From the NCBI GenBank assembly GCA_027625095.1, contig JAQBXN010000096.1, forward strand, positions 1-34,362: 34,362 bases of DNA, written 5' to 3'. A program made the translations under genes and the position numbers. Below the pieces are notes generated by a model. The model saw only the letters and a list, made by a program, of their open reading frames with translations. It made no database searches and had not been told where the DNA came from. Of this stretch, positions 23,298 to 31,527 are shown one piece after another. The DNA is from Planctomycetota bacterium (GTDB taxonomy: Bacteria > Planctomycetota > PUPC01 > JACPCR01). Each line of letters starts with the position of its first letter. Position 1 is the first letter of the stretch.

Positions 23298-26156
23298 CTA
23301 ATCCAGCTTGAGCAGTTCAAGTTCAAGCCAATTCACGTACAGGCTTTCCGGGTCCCAGTATGGCCAGTAGTTGAGACCATCGCGGAAAGTGATTTTCAGC
23401 TTGCCGTTTGCCCATTCGGCTTGGTCCGCAATGAGCAGTTCTTGGTCGACCACATCTTCATCCCGGCGGATATGAGGTTCCTGCCAGAAGTTCTTGCCGT
23501 TGATCTGAACCAGGGCTACGCCTTTCTTTCTGAAGCGAAGGCGAATCCGTTCTGTGCTGGCAGGGATCGGGATTTCGTAGGTGAGCGCCGCCCATCGATG
23601 AACTGCACGGTAGTTCCCCCCGTAGCCGTCCACGTGGTCTACAAGTGGATAAGACTTGAATCTTGTGTGCTCGACCAGGAAGGGCTCGCCCTCCATCCCG
23701 ATATCGAGACGAATAACAGACACGAGTTCCAATCGACGGCGGGCCAATACTGCGAATTCACTGTCTGGGTACACCTCGATGAATTTCTTGAACGCCGCAT
23801 CCGCTTCTGCACGTCTGTCCATTTGAAAAAGTGCTTCCGCATCAACGTATCTGACCTCAGCGTTTTCCAACGCTTTCGGGTCAAGCAGACGGAGGCAGAG
23901 CATCAGTGATTTGCGGGTTTCGTTGAAGTCTCTCAGGGCAAATTGTGCCTTCGCCCTGAGGAACTCGGTGATGCCCTCCATCTTGTTCCTGGGAAATTCC
24001 ACCTCCAGCAGGTGTAACTGATCGAGCGCTTCTTCAGGCCAGTCCCTTCTGAGCAGGTCTTCGATTGTGGTTCGGTGGGATGCTCTCTTGGCGGCAGCGA
24101 TGGCAGGACGCATGGGCCTTCGCTGCACTTTGGAAGTTTCATTGCAGAGCGCCGCCATGGGTTTCAATTCTGATTTTCGAAGCAGCACATCTGCCTGCCC
24201 GATCATCGCTGACCGGATCCAGTAGCGGTACCTTTCGGCGTCGGTCCCGAGCCCTCCTTTGGCGTACCACCGGCTGAGCCCTTCTCTGGCATTTTCTTCC
24301 AGCTTTTTGAAAGCAGCATTCGCTTCTTCGAGCCTTTCTTCCTGCAGGTGAATCCTGGCAATCTCCCTGCTGGGTGAGGCACTGTATTCGAACACCGCTG
24401 AAGGATGCATTTCCGGAAACAGATCGATGAGCGTGTTGTAGGTGGCGATAGCTGACTTTGAGTCCCCCAGGGCTGAATCAAACTGCCGTTCGCCCAGCCG
24501 CATGTAGTAGTTCGCCAGGTCATTGCGAAGGCTGTAGTAGGTCTTGCTGTTAATGCGATTCTTCACGGGCATGGCGTAGTAGAGAATCTGTCCCGGTGCC
24601 TCGCCGTCCTCTATGAGGGGCGTGTGGGTATCAACATACGCTTTGAGTACTTTTATGAGTGTTGAAGGATCGGGATAAACTTTTTCAAACAGAATCATGC
24701 ACGCTTCGAAGTAAGGCGTGGGCAATTTTGCAAAGGGATAGTCGCGAAGGATTCTTGAGTATCGGGCAATGGTTTTCCTGAAGTTCTTCGCGGATTCGTG
24801 TCTTCCCAGCAGTTTGACGGTTCTGGTGAACTTTGAAGTCTCATTTCCGTTCTCATGGACTGACAGGGTCACCGGGAAATCGCCCTTGGCCAGGTAGACG
24901 TGGGTCACTTTCGTACCCTCCACTCCCTCCACTCCATCCCCAAAATCCCATTTGTAGACGACTCCAATATCGGAATCCATCACACTGAATTCTGCTTCGA
25001 TGTAGATGTGGCGGTCAATGAGATAGGAATTGACTTCCTCGTATTCGAACGAAGCCTCTTTGGTGTTTTGCTGGCTTTCGAAGCCTGCGTGTACTGCCTG
25101 GATCGGCTGGATGAAATGGGATTGATTCAACATGGTCCAGGCGCCGATCTCCGGGCCGGACCAGGCAAGCCCGGCGAACTGCAGTCCCTTCCAGACAGTC
25201 TGAAAGAAGAACATTTCCTTGACGCCTTTCTTCAACTCGATCTTCCCAACGTGTGCCACGGTGGCGTGTGCTGTCTTGCTGAACGTATCTCTCCCGCCCT
25301 TAAAAAAGAGAATCGTCTTCTCAGCGGATTCAGGCTTAGCTGCCAGCTCTTCCTCGGTGAAAAGAGCTTCAATGTCCTCGTCACCCACATCGATGTTGAG
25401 GCCGTCAATCTCGGTCTCCCTGGTGGTTTTTTTCTTGAGGTCTCCGGCGAATTCCTTTCCGCGTAGTACGACAGCCGCAGCGTCATCGGAAGCGATGGAA
25501 AACGAATAAATCCCATCGGCAGGAACGTTCAGCTTGCCGTGGAATACGAGCAGGCTGTGGTCACGAGGTACAAGATCGCTGCGGTCGAACTCGATTTTCG
25601 GCCACTGATACGCCGCGAGTTCCTTCCCTTTTGTCTTGGTAAAGTCGGCGAATGTCTTGTAGTCCTCGATGCGGCCGTTCTTTCTCCAACTGTTAGCCAG
25701 CAATTCATGCTTCACAGGAAACTCACCCAACTCGTAAAAGTGCAGGGTGAGCCCCGCCGTGGGACGAAAGTTACTCTCCTCTGGTTCTGCTTTCGGATTG
25801 CCAAAGTAAATCCAGTAAGTTTGTTTTCTATCGTCTGGAGTCTCCGTAGCTGGTGGTGTCCCAGGCTCGGTGACCTGGAAGAACAGCTCGGAATAGGTGG
25901 CCCGATTCGTGTTGAGGAGATAGTAAGGGGCCGGCTTGGCGCCTGGGCCTATCACTCGAAAGTCGGCGCCGGTCTCTTGTGAAATTCCTCCGGTCGGGAA
26001 TTTCAGATAAGCGGTCTTGCTGTCCACTTTGTCCGAATCTGCATTGGACACCTCCACCCTGATCCGATGGGACCAGTCGGGATTCCACCATGGCTCCGCC
26101 CGGGCGATGCCGGCGGTGATGGTGAGGAGGAGGAGAAGGATTAAATCGGTATGCAC
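23298..26156 (-). CDS. Exported multidomain protein: DUF2341-like, PA14-like, PKD, TPR, beta-sandwich
   Basis: About 952 residues from GTG 26156. This start gives a clean signal peptide (MHTDLILLLLLTITAGIARA, cleaved before EPWW) and has GGAG four bases upstream. The frame continues to ATG 26222, which would add 22 hydrophilic residues. EPWWNPDWSHRIRVEV opens a DUF2341-like domain (about 22-125). A PA14-like region follows (about 135-345, with DGIYSFSIASDDAAAV). A PKD domain comes next (about 385-445, with YKWDFGDG and VTHVYLAKGDF). A long helical TPR-like region follows (about 560-815), then a C-terminal beta domain (WEL-type, about 815-952). It probably binds envelope polysaccharide or protein. 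It lies downstream of the DUF4175-like gene on the same strand. Confidence 0.8.
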   Translation of the reverse strand: MHTDLILLLLLTITAGIARAEPWWNPDWSHRIRVEVSNADSDKVDSKTAYLKFPTGGISQETGADFRVIGPGAKPAPYYLLNTNRATYSELFFQVTEPGTPPATETPDDRKQTYWIYFGNPKAEPEESNFRPTAGLTLHFYELGEFPVKHELLANSWRKNGRIEDYKTFADFTKTKGKELAAYQWPKIEFDRSDLVPRDHSLLVFHGKLNVPADGIYSFSIASDDAAAVVLRGKEFAGDLKKKTTRETEIDGLNIDVGDEDIEALFTEEELAAKPESAEKTILFFKGGRDTFSKTAHATVAHVGKIELKKGVKEMFFFQTVWKGLQFAGLAWSGPEIGAWTMLNQSHFIQPIQAVHAGFESQQNTKEASFEYEEVNSYLIDRHIYIEAEFSVMDSDIGVVYKWDFGDGVEGVEGTKVTHVYLAKGDFPVTLSVHENGNETSKFTRTVKLLGRHESAKNFRKTIARYSRILRDYPFAKLPTPYFEACMILFEKVYPDPSTLIKVLKAYVDTHTPLIEDGEAPGQILYYAMPVKNRINSKTYYSLRNDLANYYMRLGERQFDSALGDSKSAIATYNTLIDLFPEMHPSAVFEYSASPSREIARIHLQEERLEEANAAFKKLEENAREGLSRWYAKGGLGTDAERYRYWIRSAMIGQADVLLRKSELKPMAALCNETSKVQRRPMRPAIAAAKRASHRTTIEDLLRRDWPEEALDQLHLLEVEFPRNKMEGITEFLRAKAQFALRDFNETRKSLMLCLRLLDPKALENAEVRYVDAEALFQMDRRAEADAAFKKFIEVYPDSEFAVLARRRLELVSVIRLDIGMEGEPFLVEHTRFKSYPLVDHVDGYGGNYRAVHRWAALTYEIPIPASTERIRLRFRKKGVALVQINGKNFWQEPHIRRDEDVVDQELLIADQAEWANGKLKITFRDGLNYWPYWDPESLYVNWLELELLKLD

Positions 26157-26160
26157 TTGA

Positions 26161-26164
26161 CTCC
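26161..26164 (-). promoter_or_regulatory. Possible ribosome binding site for the GTG start at 26156
   Basis: GGAG on the minus strand lies four bases before GTG 26156. The spacing is short but the resulting N-terminus is a textbook signal peptide. Confidence 0.45.
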
Positions 26165-26408
26165 AGGTGCCACTAGAAGTTGGGTTGCCGGGATATTCAT
26201 AAGGACGAATCTGTTCTTTCATTCCAGAAGGGATGGAAGCACATAGCCCCGGGTTTCGGGCTCAGATTACCTGGCTTTCAGAACGCACTTTATACCAAAG
26301 ACGCAACACCTTCGGCGTAAGAAACCGGGAGGCTCAAGGCTGCTTGCATGCGTCTCACCGCACCGGGACACCGCGGGCAATAGCTCGCTGCACAAATCGC
26401 ATCATGGT

Positions 26409-29400
26409 TCAGGGGCTTCCATCTGCTTCTGAAAGTGCTTTGTAATAGGCTTCGATCATCTTCCGATACTCTTCCGGAAATTTTTCTCGAAGCGGGTCAT
26501 CCTTTCGGGCAACAGAGGTTTTTTTCGACCCTTCCACGTTGGATTCAGCTTCGGTTCGAGCGACGTAAGCCGCGAGGCTTCGGTGAAGATTCTTCAAGTG
26601 CCGCGAGGCGAGGATTTGCTTTCTTGCCGCATGTTCAAACCGGCCACCAGACAGGTCGGCTTCGACCTCCTGCATCAACAACAGGGCAGAATTTACATCA
26701 AAGTCAGGGCGGCCCATGATTTCCTTGAGCCTCTGTGCGAAGAGCTCTGTCTTGAGGCGAAGGTCATCCTGTTTTTCCTGAATTTGCAGCCGCTGCTTTG
26801 ACCAGCGTACCTGTGAATCACCCCGCAGGCCGAATTCTGTCGCTTCATCCGACATCTTCCCGCCGGATGAAGTCGAGCCTCCGGATCGTTTCTTCTCGCC
26901 CTGAGATTTCACGAAGCCCGCCATCTCCTGCTCTTTGGTGTATCTGTCTTCCGTTTCTCTACCCTCTTTGGCGACATCTACCTCCTCGACAAACTCACCG
27001 GAAGACTTTCCTGTACGGCCCGATCCTGACCGTCCGCCGACTTCGTTATTCTTGGGTTTGGTATTGCCGCTCCTGCCTTTGGCCATCATGTTAGAGAGTG
27101 GGCCGCTGTCACCTCCGATGAGTCCCTCGGAATCGGTTGCGCCATAATGCATCTGCGATTGCATATCGTCCTCATCCTCGGCCAACTCGTCCTGCGCATC
27201 GATCAGTTCGCCGAGGGTGTCATGCATGTCAGGTGGGATCGGAGGCAGTTTGGTCTCTGGACGCTCTTCTTCAGGCCAGTCTTCGAAATCCCACTTAGTC
27301 TTGTTGCCACTGCTCTGGGTCAGAAATGCTTCACCGTTGTTTGGAATGGCGTCCGCCATGAGGATGGCCATCTCTTCCTTCAGCAGGGTACGCCTGAAGT
27401 CCTTTCTCTCTGCTGCTTTCACGGCATCACTCACGGCGCGGAAGACGTCGTCCATTCTTTCGATGAGTTGCTCGTTTGTGATTTCCTTCTCTTTGAGGGT
27501 CTCCGTCATGTCCTTCGCTTCCCGTACCAGGTCTTTTACCAGCCGCTGCCGCTCGATGACCTTTCGTGCAAGCTTTGCCGCTTCATCCGAATCCTCAGGT
27601 AAATTCAACAGCTTCTGAGTATCCAGAAGATTTGCCTTCTGCTCTTTATAAAAATTTGTCAGCTTCTCTTTAAAAGCATCGAGCGACTTCTGATTGTCTT
27701 CATCCGTCGTCGGATCCTTGGGGATTTCGACCTTCCCCCTGGCCTTTTCGGTTGCGTCAACCAAGTCCTTTCCCATCGCGGCAAGCCGCAAGAGTTTCTT
27801 GACGATTTCTTCCTGAATCAGAGATGCTTCGAGTAAGTGCCTTCGCTTTGACGAGCGGCGGCTGGTCTTACCGGCATCGTCGAGAGCTTCAAGAGCCTCC
27901 GTCATTTCCTTCCGGGCGATCTGCTTCAATTCTCCCATTTCACGGCTCATCGCCGGGGAAAGCTCATCCGCCAGCCGGGCGGCATGATGCCGGATCTTCA
28001 TCTGTTCAGCAGTCACTACGTCCAAGTCGTCTACCACACTCAGGACACCCACCTGGTCGGTCAGTTCTTTTGTCGACACCAGATTTTCCTGCTGGCGGGT
28101 GAGGAGTTCCTTCAGCCGTTCGAGATCGGAATTCTGTTTTGCCTTTAAACCCTCCTGGCTGGAGCCCGGACGAATAACCTGAACGGCGCGAGTAGCGGAG
28201 AGGGCACTCTGGCCAATCGCATCTTCTACCTCAATCTGATACCGCAGGACGTCTCCGTCCAGGAGCTTGAGCTTCAGCGCTGAAATGGTGAACTCGTCGG
28301 TCAGGTCAGCACGGACAACCGCAATCTTCAGCGCGACAGGATCCAGATTCTGCGTCGACCTGTCGAACGCGCGGGTCACCTCCACTTTCAATCGGGCTGC
28401 CGCGATCCCATAGTCATCCAAAGCGGCGAAGGAGGCCTTGAGAGTTTCGTCTGGCCTCAGCTTCACCTCTTCTGTTGAGGAGATAAGCTGCACACTTGGC
28501 GATTGATCCTTCAAGGCGACGATGCTGAATTTCACCGGGTCAACATTCGGATTGCCGGCCGTGTCGGCAAGCACGAACCAGTAAGTCTCGTTCCCAACGA
28601 TTGTGAAAGTACCGGACGCGGTGATTTTGTCTTCTGCCAGGCTGAGCGTCAGTGGATCGCTGTTCGACCGGCGCAGTTCTGCTGACTTGAGGGGCTTATT
28701 GGCATGCAGGAGCAGTTTCACCTCGGTTCCGACCAAAGCCTCTATATTGCCACCGTGAGCTTCTTTCTGTTCCGGTGCGCGATTTGTGTAATCCGGGAAG
28801 CTGAGGGCAATGTCCAAAGATTTAACACCTGGCGTCTCGGTCAACTCGATATGGAAAATCTGGCTGATCGCGTCGCCGGCTACCACCTGGTAATCCATCG
28901 CACGAGTGATATGTGGAAGAGACCATTGAGGACGGCCCTGCGCATCTATCGTCGGATCGGTAAGTTCGCGCCAGTTTTTTTCCGTACCTACCCGGAGAAA
29001 CAACTGCGAGGGAGGGTCGCCGGAGAGCTTCGCCCGGACAACGAGATCTGTTCCACTGAGCAGAATAGCGTCACCCGGCTCCACGCTGTCGATGATCGTC
29101 GCTGTTAGAGGAGCGATGCCACGGGACGGGAACAAGTACCGTTTCATGGAATTCTGAAAATGATCGGGATACTGTATTCCGTAAGCTGCCGCCAGAGCAA
29201 TGGCCAGGACACAGGAGATGGTTGGTGATTTGAGTTTTCTCCACGGCAATGCCGACGAGAAGTCGACTTTTTCTAGTTGGTGACAGTTCTTTCGAACCAC
29301 CAGTGAAGTGAATGGATTGCTGGAAAGCAGGCTGCTCTTGCCCAGTTGAACGGCGTTGATGAGCTGCCCTTCAAGATTGCGGTAGGAATCCTCGATATGA

Positions 29401-29681
29401 ATGGCGATGCTTTCATCCGACCTCCGGCGAAAAACGGGCCGCAACAACGCCAGGAACAGAACCGAAATTATCGTAGCAACTACTGCACAGTCGATGCTGT
29501 AGAGACCGGCTGCGGGCAGCGGCCAGATGCGGTCGAGGAATAGCGCACACAGCAAAAGCCCCGCTGCCGAAGCAATGACCAGCGAGCCCCCGCGAAAGGT
29601 ATCGATGGCGAGCCACCGGATGCGGATGGATGCAAGGCGGGACAGAAGGCCGGTGAATTCTTCCGTTTGAACTGGAGTCAT
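26409..29681 (-). CDS. DUF4175-like large membrane coiled-coil protein
   Basis: About 1090 residues from ATG 29681 (GAGAGA upstream); the frame is open to ATG 29702. Membrane helices lie at about 34-51, 66-83 and 154-170. A large extracytoplasmic part follows, with beta-sandwich domains at about 180-500 (for example SLDIALSFPDYTNRAPE, as in DUF4175 proteins). Long Lys/Glu/Leu-rich coiled coils occupy about 505-810. A low-complexity Gly/Ser/Lys-rich section lies at about 850-960, and a helical end closes it. DUF4175 proteins are known as neighbours of MoxR/DUF58/DUF4159 genes; no biochemical role is established. It is the first gene of the minus-strand series, 252 bases before the PKD/TPR gene. 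Confidence 0.8.
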   Translation of the reverse strand: MTPVQTEEFTGLLSRLASIRIRWLAIDTFRGGSLVIASAAGLLLCALFLDRIWPLPAAGLYSIDCAVVATIISVLFLALLRPVFRRRSDESIAIHIEDSYRNLEGQLINAVQLGKSSLLSSNPFTSLVVRKNCHQLEKVDFSSALPWRKLKSPTISCVLAIALAAAYGIQYPDHFQNSMKRYLFPSRGIAPLTATIIDSVEPGDAILLSGTDLVVRAKLSGDPPSQLFLRVGTEKNWRELTDPTIDAQGRPQWSLPHITRAMDYQVVAGDAISQIFHIELTETPGVKSLDIALSFPDYTNRAPEQKEAHGGNIEALVGTEVKLLLHANKPLKSAELRRSNSDPLTLSLAEDKITASGTFTIVGNETYWFVLADTAGNPNVDPVKFSIVALKDQSPSVQLISSTEEVKLRPDETLKASFAALDDYGIAAARLKVEVTRAFDRSTQNLDPVALKIAVVRADLTDEFTISALKLKLLDGDVLRYQIEVEDAIGQSALSATRAVQVIRPGSSQEGLKAKQNSDLERLKELLTRQQENLVSTKELTDQVGVLSVVDDLDVVTAEQMKIRHHAARLADELSPAMSREMGELKQIARKEMTEALEALDDAGKTSRRSSKRRHLLEASLIQEEIVKKLLRLAAMGKDLVDATEKARGKVEIPKDPTTDEDNQKSLDAFKEKLTNFYKEQKANLLDTQKLLNLPEDSDEAAKLARKVIERQRLVKDLVREAKDMTETLKEKEITNEQLIERMDDVFRAVSDAVKAAERKDFRRTLLKEEMAILMADAIPNNGEAFLTQSSGNKTKWDFEDWPEEERPETKLPPIPPDMHDTLGELIDAQDELAEDEDDMQSQMHYGATDSEGLIGGDSGPLSNMMAKGRSGNTKPKNNEVGGRSGSGRTGKSSGEFVEEVDVAKEGRETEDRYTKEQEMAGFVKSQGEKKRSGGSTSSGGKMSDEATEFGLRGDSQVRWSKQRLQIQEKQDDLRLKTELFAQRLKEIMGRPDFDVNSALLLMQEVEADLSGGRFEHAARKQILASRHLKNLHRSLAAYVARTEAESNVEGSKKTSVARKDDPLREKFPEEYRKMIEAYYKALSEADGSP

Positions 29682-29702
29682 TACAATCTCTCTGAGGGAC
29701 AT

Positions 29703-30126
29703 ATTTCAGGTCTGGAATTCCAGGGACAGATTTTTCTTTTACAGCCTGGGCAGAATGTCAGCATCAATCTGCGCTTCGCCAGGAATCGCAGTGCGAGTCT
29801 GAATCATTTCACCAAATCTGCCTTCATCATCTTTTCAATGGGTACAATTTCGTAAAAAATCCTGGTAAGGTCATCCGGAGCATTATTCCAGCAATTTCTT
29901 TAGTGTTCAGTAGAGATACGCTTTTTGCCAGCCTGTGGCAATTATCCAGAAGAGACGGAGAAAACGGGCAGCTTCGACTCTTCGCGCCCCTGTTACTGGC
30001 ACGAGCCGGATGTCGGTTATGGTTATTCACTTTAATCGATCCGGTGCTTGCATCACCCTGATAAGCGCGCGAGACTGCCTGACATAAAATCCACCGAATC
30101 GGCCACGACCAAAAGAGACAAACCGC
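29703..30126. other. Divergent intergenic region, nothing recognised
   Basis: These 424 bases lie between the divergent DUF4175-like and DUF1552 genes and should hold promoters in both directions. No convincing promoter hexamers, palindromic operator or RNA gene was seen. A minus-strand open frame (29827-30354) overlaps the DUF1552 gene and is treated as a shadow. Confidence 0.5.
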
Positions 30127-31386
30127 ATGCCCCTCCAACTGGATAGACGCACCTTTCTCAGAGGCACAGGGGTAAGCATCGCGCTGCCGATGCTGGAAGC
30201 GATGAAGCCGCTCACCGCGGCTGAGGCCAAGAAGCCCGTCAAGCGAATGGTGTGCGTTTCCAACAACTACGGCATTTACCCGCAGGCATTCTTCCCCACG
30301 CAGGCTGGCACGGACTTCGAAATACCTCCTACCCTCGAACCTCTGGCTAAGCATCGGAAGGATTTCACGGTGTTCTCACACCTCGACCACGGAATTTCCG
30401 GTGGCCATGCCTGCGTGCCGACCTTACTCAACGGTATAAGGCCTTATCTCGCTACCCATTTCCCTGAAGGCAATATCAGCATGGATCAGAAGGCGGCCGA
30501 ATACGTCGGTGCGCAGACCCGATATCCTTCCATGACCCTGAAGGTTAACGACCCCAATCTGGTCAGTATCACCCGCACCGGCGTCCAGGTACCCTCGTTC
30601 GATCTGCGGGAGACATACCGCTCTTTGTTCCTCGAGGAGCCACCTCAAGCAAAAGTTCAGAGGTCGCAGCAGTTCGAACGCCACAACAGCATACTTGACG
30701 TGGTGATGGATGAGGCGAAGTCCATTAACAAAAAGCTCGGTAAGCGCGACCAGGAGAAGTTCGAGGAATACTTCGAATCTGTCCGAACTCTTGAAAAGAA
30801 AATCGTTCAGCAGAAGCCGTGGGTTGAGACACCAAAACCGAAAACTGACCTGAAGGAGCCCAGCCAGGGTCAGAGCACCGAGTCTGATCTGAAGACAATG
30901 GTGGAACTGGTCGCCCTTGCCATCCAGACCGATTCGACGCGCGCCATCACCCTGACCACCGGTTTCAGGAACGGGGATTTCGGGCTCAGCGGCGGCTATC
31001 ACGACCTGTCACACCACGGGGAACGCGAAACTCACGTCAGTGCCCTCAAAAAAATTGAACGCAACCAGATTGCACAAATGGCACACCTGATCGACCTGCT
31101 GAAAGCGCAAGAAGATCCAATCAATGGTGGAACGCTCTTCGATCATACGATGCTGCTCTTCGGCTGCGGTATGGCGACTGGCCCGCATTCGACGAAAGAC
31201 CTGCCCCTGCTGCTGGCCGGCGGCGGGTTCAAACTTGGCGAGCACAAGACGTATCCATCAGAAAAGGGCGAACGAATCCCAGCGTGCAATCTGTTGCTGT
31301 CCATGTTGCAGAACTTCGGGCTGGAGATTGATCGCTTTGGTACCAGTACCGGCACCTTGAAGGGATTGGAGTGGAGGCAGGCTTGA
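30127..31386 (+). CDS. DUF1552 (HxxSHH) protein with Tat-type leader
   Basis: A 419-residue protein opening with a twin-arginine leader (RRTFLRGTGVSIALPMLEAM), so it is probably exported folded. The DUF1552 domain covers most of the rest and includes the family mark HDLSHHGE near residue 300, preceded by ALAIQTDSTRAITLTTGF and followed by LLAGGG near the end. The fold is related to the DUF1501/sulfatase-like group. The activity is unknown, though the histidines suggest metal binding. It pairs with the DUF1592-type gene downstream, as is usual in planctomycetes, verrucomicrobia and some myxobacteria. ATG 30127 is placed just before the Tat motif; Shine-Dalgarno is weak. Confidence 0.93.
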   Translation: MPLQLDRRTFLRGTGVSIALPMLEAMKPLTAAEAKKPVKRMVCVSNNYGIYPQAFFPTQAGTDFEIPPTLEPLAKHRKDFTVFSHLDHGISGGHACVPTLLNGIRPYLATHFPEGNISMDQKAAEYVGAQTRYPSMTLKVNDPNLVSITRTGVQVPSFDLRETYRSLFLEEPPQAKVQRSQQFERHNSILDVVMDEAKSINKKLGKRDQEKFEEYFESVRTLEKKIVQQKPWVETPKPKTDLKEPSQGQSTESDLKTMVELVALAIQTDSTRAITLTTGFRNGDFGLSGGYHDLSHHGERETHVSALKKIERNQIAQMAHLIDLLKAQEDPINGGTLFDHTMLLFGCGMATGPHSTKDLPLLLAGGGFKLGEHKTYPSEKGERIPACNLLLSMLQNFGLEIDRFGTSTGTLKGLEWRQA

Positions 31387-31527
31387 TGAAATCCCAAAGT
31401 ATTCACGAGGCAACAGTCTGGGGTGGAGTCAAGGCTTTAGCCGGGCCCGGTGAATGAGGAGAAGAACCCGGTAACAGCCGTGACTCCAACTCGCGTTACT
31501 GCCATTCGATGGCCTTTAAAGAAATCG

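Noticed and set aside
23107..23326. Small minus-strand frames containing LECGGLPPL
   Set aside because: These are false translations of the triple-hairpin repeat between convergent genes.
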